A stretch of 64,000 bases of DNA from positions 1 through 64,000 of the forward strand of contig CACGBM010000002.1 in the NCBI GenBank assembly GCA_902571315.1, read 5' to 3'. Below are positions 1 to 9,746 of the stretch, piece after piece. The notes under the pieces were generated by a model, which was not told where the DNA came from, searched no databases, and saw only the letters and a list, made by a program, of their open reading frames with translations. Origin of the DNA: Rhodospirillaceae bacterium (GTDB lineage: Bacteria; Pseudomonadota; Alphaproteobacteria; TMED109). Numbering within the stretch: position 1 is the stretch's first letter; each line of letters begins with the position of its first letter. A program made the translations under genes and the position numbers.

Positions 1-357
1 GAAGATGCCCAAGAAATTAATGTTTCCTCTGACGGTGTTGTATCTGTTCAATTACCTGGAGCTGTAGAGCAAGAGGAAGTAGGACAAATAGAATTAGCTG
101 AGTTTCAAAATAGAAATGGTCTTCAGCCTATTGGTGAAAGCTTTTACGTGGAGACTACAGCTAGTGGTGAGGCAATAATTGCTAATCCATTAGAAGGTAG
201 TTTTGGAAAGTTAGTACAGGGTGCTCTTGAAAGTTCTAATGTAAGTGTAGTAAAAGAACTGGTTGATATGATTGAGACTCAAAGAGCCTATGAAGTAAAT
301 TCAAAGGCTATCTCTTCTGTTGACGAAATGCTTAGATTTATTTCAAATAATCTTTAG
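1..357 (+). CDS. flgG: Flagellar distal rod protein FlgG (3' part)
   Basis: The reading frame is open from base 1, so the start lies outside the window; 118 C-terminal residues are present. They match the FlgG end: a GVVSVQ segment, then IGQIELAEFQNRNGL, and the conserved terminal helix with ETQRAYEVNSKAIS and LRFISNNL. FlgG forms the distal rod of the flagellar axle, between the proximal rod and the hook. flgH follows 7 bp after the stop, giving the usual flgG-flgH-flgI order. The methionine at base 148 is internal and is not the start. The call is firm; the N-terminal half cannot be judged. Confidence 0.95.
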   Translation, partial: EDAQEINVSSDGVVSVQLPGAVEQEEVGQIELAEFQNRNGLQPIGESFYVETTASGEAIIANPLEGSFGKLVQGALESSNVSVVKELVDMIETQRAYEVNSKAISSVDEMLRFISNNL

Positions 358-364
358 AAAAATA

Positions 365-1078
365 ATGATGAAATTAATATTTATATTATTGGCTTTATTT
401 TTATCTTCATGTTCTACATATGTTGAAAATAAAAAATCAGTTGAATTTGAACCCGTCCATAAGGAAATTATTTTTAAGGAAGAAGACAATACCATAGATG
501 GATCAATTTATAATAGCACTTCTTCAGGTTTTTTTGCAAGTGATAGAAGAGCTAAAAGCATTGGTGATATTTTAACTGTAACTTTAAATGAGTCTTTAAG
601 TGCAAGTAAATCTACTACTAACACTACATCAAAAACTGATACTTTTGGAGTAACTTTACCTCCTTTAGTTTTCAATCAAAATCCGGCAGTTAATGCTGCA
701 ACAGGTTTACTTGGCAATAAAGGTACTGATACACTTACTGCTGCAGATGTTGCTGCGGGTGCTAATCAATCTTTCGCTGGAGCTGGAACTGCGGCCCAGA
801 CTAACACTTTAACTGGAAGTATGACAGTGACTATTATAAAAGTTTTTCCAAATGGAAATTTAGAAATTAAAGGACAGAAAAAATTAGTACTTAACGACGG
901 AAGTGAATATTTAAGGTTAAGCGGGATAATTAGACCTGAAGATATCTCAGCAAGTAACACAATAGCTTCATCTAATATAGCTGATGCAAGAATCACTTAC
1001 ACCAATGCTGGGGTATATGCAGACTCGACTCAACCAGGATGGTTAAGTAAAATTTTCAGGCAAGTAACACCATTTTAG
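365..1078 (+). CDS. flgH: Flagellar L-ring lipoprotein FlgH
   Basis: FlgH forms the outer-membrane L ring around the rod. The chosen ATG at 365 gives a lipoprotein signal peptide with a hydrophobic stretch ending in lipobox LSSC (Cys at about residue 16), while an upstream in-frame ATG at 320 lies inside flgG and adds a non-signal extension. The body shows FlgH features: SLFASDRRAKSIGDILTV-like text (here SGFFASDRRAKSIGDILTV) and a C-terminal part with NGNLEIKGQKKL and SGIIRPEDI. Length 238 aa is normal. It lies between flgG and flgI, 9 bp from flgI. Confidence 0.95.
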   Translation: MMKLIFILLALFLSSCSTYVENKKSVEFEPVHKEIIFKEEDNTIDGSIYNSTSSGFFASDRRAKSIGDILTVTLNESLSASKSTTNTTSKTDTFGVTLPPLVFNQNPAVNAATGLLGNKGTDTLTAADVAAGANQSFAGAGTAAQTNTLTGSMTVTIIKVFPNGNLEIKGQKKLVLNDGSEYLRLSGIIRPEDISASNTIASSNIADARITYTNAGVYADSTQPGWLSKIFRQVTPF

Positions 1079-1087
1079 GAGGGTAAT

Positions 1088-2209
1088 TTGAAGAAATTTT
1101 TAATTTTATTTTTATTTGTTGTTTTAAATTTTTGTAATAACTTATATGCCGACAGATTAAAAGATTTAGTATCAATAGCTGGAATAAGATCAAATCAATT
1201 ATTAGGCTATGGAATTGTTATTGGTCTTAATGGTACAGGAGATAGTACAACAAATTTAACATTACAAAGCATTCAATCTTTAATATCGCAATTTGATATA
1301 GTAGTTAGTACAAGTGATTTAACTGCAAAAAATGCTGCTGCTGTAATGGTAACAGCAGATTTGCCAGCATTTTCTAAACCTGGACAAGCTTTAGATGTTA
1401 CAGTTTCAGCTATTGGTAAAGCAAAATCATTAAGAGGAGGAACCCTTTTAATGACTCCATTAAAGGGAGCAGATGGTGAATTATATGCAATTGCACAAGG
1501 TAATCTTGCAGTTGGTGGTTTAGGAGTTGAAGGAGCAGACGGATCTAGTGTGTCTGTAAATATTCCAACAGTTGGTAGAATACCTAGGGGAGCAACAGTT
1601 GAAAAAATGGTGGAGTCACCATTTATAAGATCAAGTAACTTAGTTTTAAACCTTAATCAAGGTGATTTTAGTACAGCTAATATTATTTCTGAGAAAATAA
1701 ATGAAATATTTGGACCAGATGTTGCTGTCCCATTAGATGCTACATCTATAAAAGTTAGATCACCAGAAGATCCTGGCCAGAAAGTTTCTTTTGTAAGTTT
1801 ATTAGAAAATATAGAAGTAGAACCAGCAAGACCTAAAGCTAGGGTGGTAGTAAATGCCAGAACTGGAACAATAGTAATAGGTGGTGATGTCAAAGTAACG
1901 CCAACAGCTGTTACTCATGGTAAGTTAACTGTAAGTATTCAAGAAGATACAGCGGTTGTAAGTGAAGCACAAGGAGCTATGCAAAATGCAAACTCAACAG
2001 TTGCAGGTACTGCAGCAACTACGGCTCAGGATACTCAAATAGGTGTTGAAGAGGAAAATGCAAAAGCTTTTGTTTTTGATACAGGAACTTCTTTATCAGA
2101 CATTGTAGATGCTATTAATGAAGTAGGTGCTAGTGCCGCAGATATGGTTGCAATATTAGAAGCATTGAGAGAAGCAGGATCTTTGAGAGCAGAATTAATA
2201 ATAATATAA
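1088..2209 (+). CDS. flgI: Flagellar P-ring protein FlgI
   Basis: FlgI builds the periplasmic P ring in the peptidoglycan layer. The start is TTG at 1088 behind a strong Shine-Dalgarno AGGAGGG at 1077-1083. An N-terminal secretion signal of about 21 residues (ending NNLYA) is followed by the family hallmark [20 protein letters not shown] and VIGLNGTGD. The C-terminus has the conserved [11 protein letters not shown] and [10 protein letters not shown]. The length, 373 aa, is usual. The flgJ-like gene starts 2 bp after the stop. Confidence 0.97.
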   Translation: MKKFLILFLFVVLNFCNNLYADRLKDLVSIAGIRSNQLLGYGIVIGLNGTGDSTTNLTLQSIQSLISQFDIVVSTSDLTAKNAAAVMVTADLPAFSKPGQALDVTVSAIGKAKSLRGGTLLMTPLKGADGELYAIAQGNLAVGGLGVEGADGSSVSVNIPTVGRIPRGATVEKMVESPFIRSSNLVLNLNQGDFSTANIISEKINEIFGPDVAVPLDATSIKVRSPEDPGQKVSFVSLLENIEVEPARPKARVVVNARTGTIVIGGDVKVTPTAVTHGKLTVSIQEDTAVVSEAQGAMQNANSTVAGTAATTAQDTQIGVEEENAKAFVFDTGTSLSDIVDAINEVGASAADMVAILEALREAGSLRAELIII

Positions 2210-2210
2210 A

Positions 2211-2546
2211 ATGGAAGTTTTCAACAACATAAAAAAGCAGTTTGATTTTTCTCAAATTATGAATAAAGAGAATAGGAATAATTCTAATAGAGATTTAGAA
2301 GAAGTAGCTCAAGAGTTTGAATCTTTATTTATAAACGAAATGTTAAAAAGAGCTCATTCGGCTAAATTAGCTAAGACAATTTTTACAAGTGATGCAGAGG
2401 ATACATATACCTCACTATTAAATCAAGAAAGATCTAAAATTTTGGCTAAAAATCATAATTTTGGAATAGCAGAAGCATTAGTTAAACAGTTTAGTAGGCC
2501 AACAAGAACTTCTGAATATTCATTTAATAAACAGCAAAAAGAATAA
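2211..2546 (+). CDS. flgJ: FlgJ-type rod-assembly protein, N-terminal domain only
   Basis: The 111-residue protein corresponds to the rod-binding domain of FlgJ: EEVAQEFESLFINEMLKRA followed by a Ser/Asp-rich segment and LAKNHNFGIAEALVKQ. In enterobacteria FlgJ carries an additional muramidase domain; here the protein ends right after the rod-binding domain, as is common in Alphaproteobacteria, so cell-wall opening must be done by another enzyme. It sits between flgI (2 bp gap) and flgK (3 bp gap), the expected place. Confidence 0.85.
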   Translation: MEVFNNIKKQFDFSQIMNKENRNNSNRDLEEVAQEFESLFINEMLKRAHSAKLAKTIFTSDAEDTYTSLLNQERSKILAKNHNFGIAEALVKQFSRPTRTSEYSFNKQQKE

Positions 2547-2549
2547 AAA

Positions 2550-5500
2550 ATGGGAAGTTTATTTGAAATAGCTAAAAGTGGAATACAAGCGTATAGGCAG
2601 GCTTTGTCTGTAACAGGACAAAATATTGCTAACATAAATACAGAAGGCTATTCCAAAAGAGATGTGGCTCTAGAGGAAATAGGTGGTATTCAAGGAGGTG
2701 TAACAGATGTTTCTGATCAAAGTGGTTTAGGAGTAAGAGTAGATGAAATTAGGCGTTCATTTAATGCTTATATTAATGAAAGATTAAGAACTGGTCATTC
2801 TTCTTTTGAGCAAATAAATCAATTTTCTAAAGAGGTTAAATCATTAGAAAATAATCTTCTACCAGAAGGAAGTGATTTAAGCACTTTTATTGGAAAATTT
2901 TTTAGTTCTCTTCAAGAAATAGCTGCTGCTCCTGAAGACTCTGCACCAAGAACTGTTGCAATGGAAGCAGGAAAAGATATGGTTAATTCATTTAATGATT
3001 ATGCGACCAGATTAAAACTGTCTCAAGAAGGGACATTTTCTCAATCCAAATTATCAATAGATAAAATAAATTTATTATCTAATGAGTTGGCAAGCGTAAA
3101 TAATAGGCTAAAAAGTGCAGGTGCTACTAAAACTGCTAATGACCTACTTGATACAAGGGATTTATTATTAGAAAGATTATCAAAAGAAATTGAATTTACA
3201 ACAAGTTATGGTGATAGAGGAGATGTAACTTTAAGATTAGGAAATTCAGGGCAAGGTCCTATTTTGGTATCACCTAGTAAAGCTTTTAATTTGAGAGCTA
3301 AGGTTACTGAGAACTCTGACTTTAGATATGCATTTGAACAAACAGTAAATAATATAAGTATTTTTATAATAGAAGGGACTAATGAAACTTCAACCACACA
3401 GATTACAGGCGGAAAGATAGCAGGTTTAGTAAATTACTATGCCTACGTCCAGGAAGTTAAGTCTGCAGTTGATGATATAGCTTTTAGAGTAGCAAGAGAT
3501 TTTAACGATGTTCAAAAAAATGGAAAGGATATTACTGGAAAGATTGGAAATGATATGTTCTTAGTAGGTCTTCCTAATATTGAAAAAAATCTTCTTAAAG
3601 ATTCGAATTTAGATGTAAGAGTTGATCAATTAGAATCTGTAGTAAGTCTAAAAAATAATATTGATTTAAACTTTGATGGTACAAAATGGAAAGATAATAA
3701 TAATAATATATATTCAGGTAACAACTTTAATGTTAATGGTTTAGCTGTAACATTAAATGGTGAAGCAAAAAAAGGAGATAGTTTTTCTCTTTTAGCAAAT
3801 AATGATTTATCTAGTTCTCTAAAATTTAACTTAAAAAGCGGTAATGAATTTGCTGCTTCTGCGTTCAAATTAGCAGAAAGTAATACAAATAATTTAGGTA
3901 CAGGAGAACTAACAATTGAAGGAAGATATAAAGATCCAACTTTAGACATTTCAAGTGTAGAAGAAATATTTGCAGATACAGATAATACTTTGTTAGCAAC
4001 TAATTTTTTAAAAAATGGAGCTATAGCTTCAATAGGAAGAAATATTAAGGAAATTAATTTAAAATCTTATAGTTTACAACCTCAATTGAGTTATGTTATC
4101 ACAGATGATGAAGCCAAGACCATAAATTCATTAGATTTAGAATTAGCTAACGGGAACACAGTTTCTTTGACATTTAATAGCACTGATCTTGGTCATAAAG
4201 TAAACTCTGTAAGGGATTTAGCAGATATTTTAAATTCAGGAGTTGATCCAGGTGGTAATAGTTTTTCTTTTGCAAGCTATGGTTTAATAGCTTCAGGCGC
4301 TAATGGCGCGTTGACAATTGCTAGTAATGATCAAAATTTTATGTCATCTTCAATAGCTACTAGATCTTCCGGAACTTTAAATGGTATAGTTAAAAATACA
4401 ACTGCAAGTGAATTAAAAGCAACTGATATAAATATTTTTACAAGAGAAGGAAAACATATTGCAGGTACACCTTTAAAGCTTGAAGAATATTCAGCATTAA
4501 TCAATAGCAAAAATGGTTTTTTAAGTAATGCGGTTTATAATGCTGAGTATATAAATCAAGATTATAGAAATGTTCAAATTGAAAGAGGTTCTGTTGAGTC
4601 TGATTATACTTTATTTACAGGACATTCAGCGTCTAGGTCAGCTAATCCTATAACGGCCCAGACTTTAAGTATAGATACTTTTAATGATGGAATAATTGAT
4701 ACGACTTTAACAATACCTATTAGTTCTTCTTCATCATACACACTAAAAGAGTTTAAGGAAAATGCTTCTAAATCAGGAATATTGGCTGAAGCTGTAACTA
4801 GAGTTATGATTGATCCTATAGATGATATAGCGATAAGTGGAACCATGTCGATGACATTATCTTCTGGTTTAAAAGATGGAGTCTCAATATCTGCCACAAT
4901 ACTACCAAATGACTTAACAAATTTAGTTTCTGAAATAAATAAAGTTAGTGAACTTACTGGAGTGAAAGCCATCATATTTTCCGATAAAAAAAGATTAATT
5001 TTAGAAAATTTGGATGCCGATGATATAAAAATTACAAACTTTTCTGCTCCAGGAGCAGGAGAAACAACTGCAAGAGTATTAAATCAAATTTATGGAGATA
5101 CTGGATCTAATATTACTTTGGGCTCTACATCTTCAGATAATTCTGCTGTTTTTACTGGCACAATTAAATTACAATCAGCAGTAGATTTCGCATTGACTAG
5201 CACAGATGGGGGGTCCAATTTAACAGGCACAGCTTCAATCAAAGGTTTTGATAATGGAAGAGGTAAGTTTACATGGTCTGATACTGGTGAGATCCTAACT
5301 ATTGAAAATATTAATTTTGGATCTGCCGATGAGGCAATAGCATCTAACGATGGAACTTATGCATCTAAACCAATAGGTTCATATAATGTTATTTTACCTG
5401 CTGTAGATAATAGTTCATCTTTTAGTTCTACAGTTTTTACAGATAACCTAGATACAAATAGTCCTTATGAAGTTCATAAAGCAATGATTGATGGGTTCAG

Positions 5501-7916
5501 ATCAGAGTCTCCTGATATAAGAGTAGTAGGAGATGTTATAAATACCTTGCCAGCAGACAATACAACTTTAACATTTCAATTTGAAGGAAACACTTATAAG
5601 TTAAAAACTTTAGGCAAAGATGTTATAGTTGAAGGTGGTGAAAAAGATAGAATAAAAGCTTTCTTTACTCCTGTATCTGGATGGAGTGGAGGTACAGCTA
5701 CAGAGGTGACTTCAGAAAATAGTTTAGTAGTTTCTTCTGGTAATACTTTTAATATCTCAGTTGATGGCACTGACTCTGGAACGATTACACTAGCTGCAGC
5801 AACTTATTCCTCTAACACGGCGATAGCATCAGCATTACAAACCGCAATTAATGCTGACTCAGTACTAACTTCTGCGAGCAAATCAGTCAGTGTAAAATGG
5901 ACAGGCCAAAACTATGAATTTGTATCTAATACAGGAAGACAAACTTATGACATTAATGATACTACCTTAGCTAGTGTTAAAGTAACTGCTATTGATACAA
6001 TAATTGAAAATAATTTAAAACTAAGTCAATCTAATGGTGCTACTACATCAATTAATGGTTATCAGTTAGGAATAGTAGGTGAAGGATCAATATCTGCCAG
6101 TCAAATTACATTTCCGGTTAATACTGAAAATACTGTTTCAAAAACTAGTTTAGGACTAAACACTGCTACTAAAAATATTGAAGGTAAGGCTGTCACTAAC
6201 AATCCCACTAATGGAGATTACTTTGATATTAAAGTTAAAGTAGGATCTTTTAAAAGTGGAAATAATATATCTACATTAAGCTCTAGCTCTACTCTTGTAG
6301 TTTCAGGTACTAATACTTTAGTAGTAGCAATAGATGATGTTACTTCTGGCACTATTACAATGCCAGCTGATACTTATGAGTCTAATGGATCTGTTGCTAA
6401 AGAATTAGAAGAAGCAATAAATGCAGACGCAACTCTTATTGCAGCTGGAAAAACAGTAAATGTTCTTTGGGATGGCGAAAATTATCAAATAGTTTCTAAT
6501 ACATCAACAACTGATGCTTCTGTAAATGTTACTTCTATAACAACAGCTCTTGATAGCCATCTTAAATTATCCTCTTCATTAGGTGGTGCTCAATCAGATA
6601 GTGCTAAATACAGAGTAGAATATACAGATGCAGCTTGGTTAGGAGGAACAGCTTCTATTGCAAGCTCTTCTTCTACAGTAACAATTCCAACTAATAGATC
6701 TTTTGACATAACTGTTGACGGAGTATCAACAACAATTTCTTTAACAGCTGGTGCCGCGTACACATCGAATACTAGATTAGCTGAAGCAATTCAGAATACT
6801 ATAAATGGAGATACAACGTTAACAACTGCTGGAAAAAGCGTAGAAGTAAAGTGGAATGGAACAGCATATAAAATTATTTCTAATGGAACTTCTTCAGCAG
6901 ACATTTCAATTACTTCTATGGATAGTGATCTAGATAGTATTTTAAAACTAGGTCCTTCTTCGGGCACAGAGAATGATTATTCTTTTGACATTTACGACGG
7001 CAATGGAACAACTTTGCATAATAGATCAATTACTCTAAATGATGTTAACTTTCAATGGAATTCTACTGATAAGAACTTATCTATATCTAGAAAACTAGAT
7101 ACTTCACCACTTCATGAAGTATCTTTTGTATCAGATGCTACTAATAACGAAAAATTTGGTATTAAATATTATCCTCATAATGTAGTAATGGAAGGTTCCA
7201 ATATTGTTATAACAAGTGGTAATGGTAGTCCAGTCGATGTAACATTTTCTTCCGCACTTGCTGACAATAATTCAACAGTAGGTGAATTTATAACATTAAA
7301 AAATCTTCCTCCTGAGGAACTTATTATAGTGTTAAATGGAGCAGGAACAGCAAGGAGAGTTTCTGCTTCTTATGAGATACAGGAAATTCCTAGTGAAGAA
7401 ATAGGACAGAATTTATTATTTAATATAGATAGCTCTAATGAAAAATTAATTCATATTATAGACGCGGATACAGGGCATGATATAGCGCAGAGAACTTTAA
7501 ATGATACTGGTAGATTCAAAGCAGGAGGATATAGTCTAAAATTATCTGGAACAGCTAGTGTTAAAGACAGTTTTTCAATTACTGATAATTTGGGAGGAGT
7601 AGGAGATGGAAGAAATATTTCTGCAATGTTAGACCTTCAAGAAGATAAATTTGAGTCTGAAGGTAAAGGAAATTTTCAGGATTTATTTGCACAAATAGTA
7701 GCTTCAGTTGGTTCATCTGTTCAAAGTTCAGAATTAAATAAAAACTCTTCAGAGATGATTAGAGACGCTGCTGCCAATGCTGTCTCAGAATTGAGTGGTG
7801 TTAATATGGATGATGAGGCAGCACAGTTAATAGAATATCAACAAGCATATCAAGCATCGGCACGAGTTTTGCAAACAGCAAGAGAGTTATTTGATACCTT
7901 AATTGATAGGATTTAA
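2550..7916 (+). CDS. flgK: Giant hook-filament junction protein FlgK with repeat insertion
   Basis: FlgK (HAP1) joins the hook to the filament. The ends are canonical: N-terminal D0/D1 helix with GIQAYRQALSVTGQNIANINTEGYS, C-terminal DEAAQLIEYQQAYQASARVLQTARELF. At 1788 aa it is about three times the usual 450-700 aa. The extra mass lies in the centre (roughly residues 330-1680) and is Thr/Ser/Asn-rich, probably beta-sandwich domains exposed on the outside. Three related units of about 110 residues (residues ~1044-1159, ~1232-1342, ~1361-1468) share TITLxxxTYxSNTxxAxxLQxAIN and KxVxVxWxGxxYxxxSN. One further stretch (residues ~780-840) resembles a flagellin IN motif. It is read without interruption, so the gene looks functional. 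Confidence 0.93.
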   Translation: MGSLFEIAKSGIQAYRQALSVTGQNIANINTEGYSKRDVALEEIGGIQGGVTDVSDQSGLGVRVDEIRRSFNAYINERLRTGHSSFEQINQFSKEVKSLENNLLPEGSDLSTFIGKFFSSLQEIAAAPEDSAPRTVAMEAGKDMVNSFNDYATRLKLSQEGTFSQSKLSIDKINLLSNELASVNNRLKSAGATKTANDLLDTRDLLLERLSKEIEFTTSYGDRGDVTLRLGNSGQGPILVSPSKAFNLRAKVTENSDFRYAFEQTVNNISIFIIEGTNETSTTQITGGKIAGLVNYYAYVQEVKSAVDDIAFRVARDFNDVQKNGKDITGKIGNDMFLVGLPNIEKNLLKDSNLDVRVDQLESVVSLKNNIDLNFDGTKWKDNNNNIYSGNNFNVNGLAVTLNGEAKKGDSFSLLANNDLSSSLKFNLKSGNEFAASAFKLAESNTNNLGTGELTIEGRYKDPTLDISSVEEIFADTDNTLLATNFLKNGAIASIGRNIKEINLKSYSLQPQLSYVITDDEAKTINSLDLELANGNTVSLTFNSTDLGHKVNSVRDLADILNSGVDPGGNSFSFASYGLIASGANGALTIASNDQNFMSSSIATRSSGTLNGIVKNTTASELKATDINIFTREGKHIAGTPLKLEEYSALINSKNGFLSNAVYNAEYINQDYRNVQIERGSVESDYTLFTGHSASRSANPITAQTLSIDTFNDGIIDTTLTIPISSSSSYTLKEFKENASKSGILAEAVTRVMIDPIDDIAISGTMSMTLSSGLKDGVSISATILPNDLTNLVSEINKVSELTGVKAIIFSDKKRLILENLDADDIKITNFSAPGAGETTARVLNQIYGDTGSNITLGSTSSDNSAVFTGTIKLQSAVDFALTSTDGGSNLTGTASIKGFDNGRGKFTWSDTGEILTIENINFGSADEAIASNDGTYASKPIGSYNVILPAVDNSSSFSSTVFTDNLDTNSPYEVHKAMIDGFRSESPDIRVVGDVINTLPADNTTLTFQFEGNTYKLKTLGKDVIVEGGEKDRIKAFFTPVSGWSGGTATEVTSENSLVVSSGNTFNISVDGTDSGTITLAAATYSSNTAIASALQTAINADSVLTSASKSVSVKWTGQNYEFVSNTGRQTYDINDTTLASVKVTAIDTIIENNLKLSQSNGATTSINGYQLGIVGEGSISASQITFPVNTENTVSKTSLGLNTATKNIEGKAVTNNPTNGDYFDIKVKVGSFKSGNNISTLSSSSTLVVSGTNTLVVAIDDVTSGTITMPADTYESNGSVAKELEEAINADATLIAAGKTVNVLWDGENYQIVSNTSTTDASVNVTSITTALDSHLKLSSSLGGAQSDSAKYRVEYTDAAWLGGTASIASSSSTVTIPTNRSFDITVDGVSTTISLTAGAAYTSNTRLAEAIQNTINGDTTLTTAGKSVEVKWNGTAYKIISNGTSSADISITSMDSDLDSILKLGPSSGTENDYSFDIYDGNGTTLHNRSITLNDVNFQWNSTDKNLSISRKLDTSPLHEVSFVSDATNNEKFGIKYYPHNVVMEGSNIVITSGNGSPVDVTFSSALADNNSTVGEFITLKNLPPEELIIVLNGAGTARRVSASYEIQEIPSEEIGQNLLFNIDSSNEKLIHIIDADTGHDIAQRTLNDTGRFKAGGYSLKLSGTASVKDSFSITDNLGGVGDGRNISAMLDLQEDKFESEGKGNFQDLFAQIVASVGSSVQSSELNKNSSEMIRDAAANAVSELSGVNMDDEAAQLIEYQQAYQASARVLQTARELFDTLIDRI
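5679..6953 (+). repeat. Three protein-level tandem repeats inside flgK
   Basis: Units lie at about 5679-6027, 6243-6575 and 6630-6953. Each encodes a Ser/Thr-rich lead, a short (S/T)VDG-type strand, a TI(T/S)L strand, AIN helix with a following DxxLTxAxKSV, a WxGxxYxxxSN strand and a terminal LKLS/LKLG. Similarity is clear in protein but eroded in DNA, so the duplication is old and kept by selection rather than recent. Confidence 0.8.
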
Positions 7917-7918
7917 AT

Positions 7919-9190
7919 TTGAAAATAAGTACAAAATTATTTAATCAACAACAAGTTTCTAGGTTTGGTAAACTAAATGAGCAAATACAAAGTTTACAGA
8001 ATAAGATATCTACGGGAAAAAATATTGTTCAAGCTTCTGATGATCCAATAGGTGCCGTCAATTTATCAGGTTTGCAACAAGTAAAAGAGAGATTCAGTCA
8101 ATATTCTAGAAATGCTGATAATGCGATAAACAGACTAACAATTGCTGACACAGCTTTACAAGCAGTAACTAATTTAATGGTGAGAGCAAAAGAATTAGCA
8201 ATTCAAGCCGCAAATGATACATTTGGAGCTCAGGATAGAGAGGCATTAGCGCTTGAACTAGAAGAGATGAAAAATGAAATGTTTAGTGTAGCTAATTCTA
8301 CAGATAGCTCAGGAGCATTCATTTTTGGCGGTTATCATACTAATACTCAACCTTTTGAAAAAGACAATGACGCAAATATTATTTATAAGGGGGATAGAGG
8401 GACTAATGCTGTCTCTGTATCTGAAACAAGAACTATAGGAACTACACTTGATGGGGGTAGTGTATTTATGGCAGTTAAATCTGGCGAGTCAGTAGCTCCT
8501 ATGTTTACTATTTTAGAGGACGTTATAAATTCTATTAGAACAGCCTCTGAAAGTGTAGTAGAGGCATCTGCAGTTGGAAAAGCTACTTTACAAATTAATA
8601 ATGAGAATCCTGGTAATTTTACATTTAATCTATCTGATAGTTCTACATCAGCGGATATTTCAGTTGACTTACCAAGTAGTGATTTATCAGGATTAGTTAC
8701 TGCTATAAATTCATCTGGTCTAAATATCACAGCGACTTTATCTGGATCTATTATAACTTTAGTTGATGAAAATAATGGTCCTATAAAAATAAAAGATCTT
8801 CAAATAGAAGGTATAGATAAAGCAGAAAAAACACCCAAGTCTTTTTTAACTTTTGACGCAATTGACGGTTCAGGGACTTCTTTAGGTCATCCTCAGACTT
8901 TGTACGATAAAAATCAAACAGTACAAAATAGGTTAGATGATATTAAAAGTGTTCAAGAGCATATTGCTAATCAAAAAGCTATTATTGGAGCAAGAACTAA
9001 TTCTTTAGAAAGACAAAAAGATTTACTCGCTCAAAGAAATATTCAGGTATCGGAAGATATGTCTGAAATCTCTGATGCTGATTTAGCAGGTTTAGTTACA
9101 GAATTACAAGGACAAATAACAGGTTTACAGGCTTCACAACAAGCTTTTGTAAAAATATCTAATTTATCTTTATTTCAATATTTGAGATAA
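7919..9190 (+). CDS. flgL: Hook-filament junction protein FlgL
   Basis: FlgL (HAP3) is the second junction protein between hook and filament and is a flagellin homologue. The start is TTG at 7919, 2 bp after flgK. N-terminal KISTKLFNQQQVSRFGKLN and QNKISTGKNIVQASDDP match the FlgL/flagellin D0-D1 fold; the C-terminal helix has DLAGLVTELQGQITGLQASQQAF. The middle (residues ~215-290) contains a hook IN-type module (DLSGLVTAINSSG). Length, 423 aa, is in the upper normal range. It is the last gene of the flgG-flgL run. Confidence 0.95.
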   Translation: MKISTKLFNQQQVSRFGKLNEQIQSLQNKISTGKNIVQASDDPIGAVNLSGLQQVKERFSQYSRNADNAINRLTIADTALQAVTNLMVRAKELAIQAANDTFGAQDREALALELEEMKNEMFSVANSTDSSGAFIFGGYHTNTQPFEKDNDANIIYKGDRGTNAVSVSETRTIGTTLDGGSVFMAVKSGESVAPMFTILEDVINSIRTASESVVEASAVGKATLQINNENPGNFTFNLSDSSTSADISVDLPSSDLSGLVTAINSSGLNITATLSGSIITLVDENNGPIKIKDLQIEGIDKAEKTPKSFLTFDAIDGSGTSLGHPQTLYDKNQTVQNRLDDIKSVQEHIANQKAIIGARTNSLERQKDLLAQRNIQVSEDMSEISDADLAGLVTELQGQITGLQASQQAFVKISNLSLFQYLR

Positions 9191-9191
9191 T

Positions 9192-9683
9192 TTAGACTGC
9201 ATCAGCAATGTTAGCCTCTTTTTTAATGAGTTCAACCAAGAAGTCTATTCCTTCTTCTTCAATAATATTCCAACCAGGTTCTGGTTTCTCAATAACACCG
9301 TTTCTGAATCCAAAAAAATAAGCTTTGAAGTTTTTAAGAGTAATTTTTTCTTGATACTCTTTTTCTTTTGTAGGATCTAAAGCGGAACCAAAAATACCTT
9401 TGAGTTTTCTTTTTGATCCATGCTGTACATATTTTAGACTAAAAAAAACAAAATTATTCAAAAGTTGATCCGATTCTTCAGAATTAGTTTCTACTAAAAA
9501 TCTTAAAACCAATTCTGCTTCTTCCTCAATTGCCTCGGTTTTAATTTCCGCATAATGTTCTGATAGCCCAGATGCATATTTTTTCGCATAGGCTTTAATA
9601 GGTAGGTCAGATGTAATAAAGTCATACGCTGTTCTTGCTACGCATAGGTTAAAAAGCCATGAGGGACAATATTTTCCTGCCAA
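9192..9683 (-). CDS. Unknown protein, 163 aa
   Basis: I do not recognise this protein. It is cytoplasmic in appearance, with no signal peptide or membrane segment, and mixed alpha-helical: an N-terminal YCPSWLFNLCVARTAYDF part, an acidic helix rich in Glu (EAIEEEAELVLRFL) and a C-terminal GWNIIEEEGIDFLVELIKKE. It ends 1 bp from the convergent flgL and lies 63 bp downstream of the epimerase-like gene on the same strand, so both may be read from the GTCGTT-type promoter at 10680-10705. A flagellar or glycan-related role would be a guess from position. Confidence 0.7.
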   Translation of the reverse strand: MAGKYCPSWLFNLCVARTAYDFITSDLPIKAYAKKYASGLSEHYAEIKTEAIEEEAELVLRFLVETNSEESDQLLNNFVFFSLKYVQHGSKRKLKGIFGSALDPTKEKEYQEKITLKNFKAYFFGFRNGVIEKPEPGWNIIEEEGIDFLVELIKKEANIADAV

Positions 9684-9746
9684 AAAAAACTCCTGTTATC
9701 TAAGTGTTGATTATAATTAAATTAATAAAAAAAAACAATTATTAAA

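Noticed and set aside
2211-2546. flgJ as a truncated pseudogene because it lacks a muramidase domain
   Set aside because: Single-domain FlgJ-type rod proteins are common in Alphaproteobacteria, and the frame is intact with tight operon spacing.
4604-4975. Open frame on the minus strand within flgK
   Set aside because: Shadow of the continuous flgK frame; no ribosome site or known domain.
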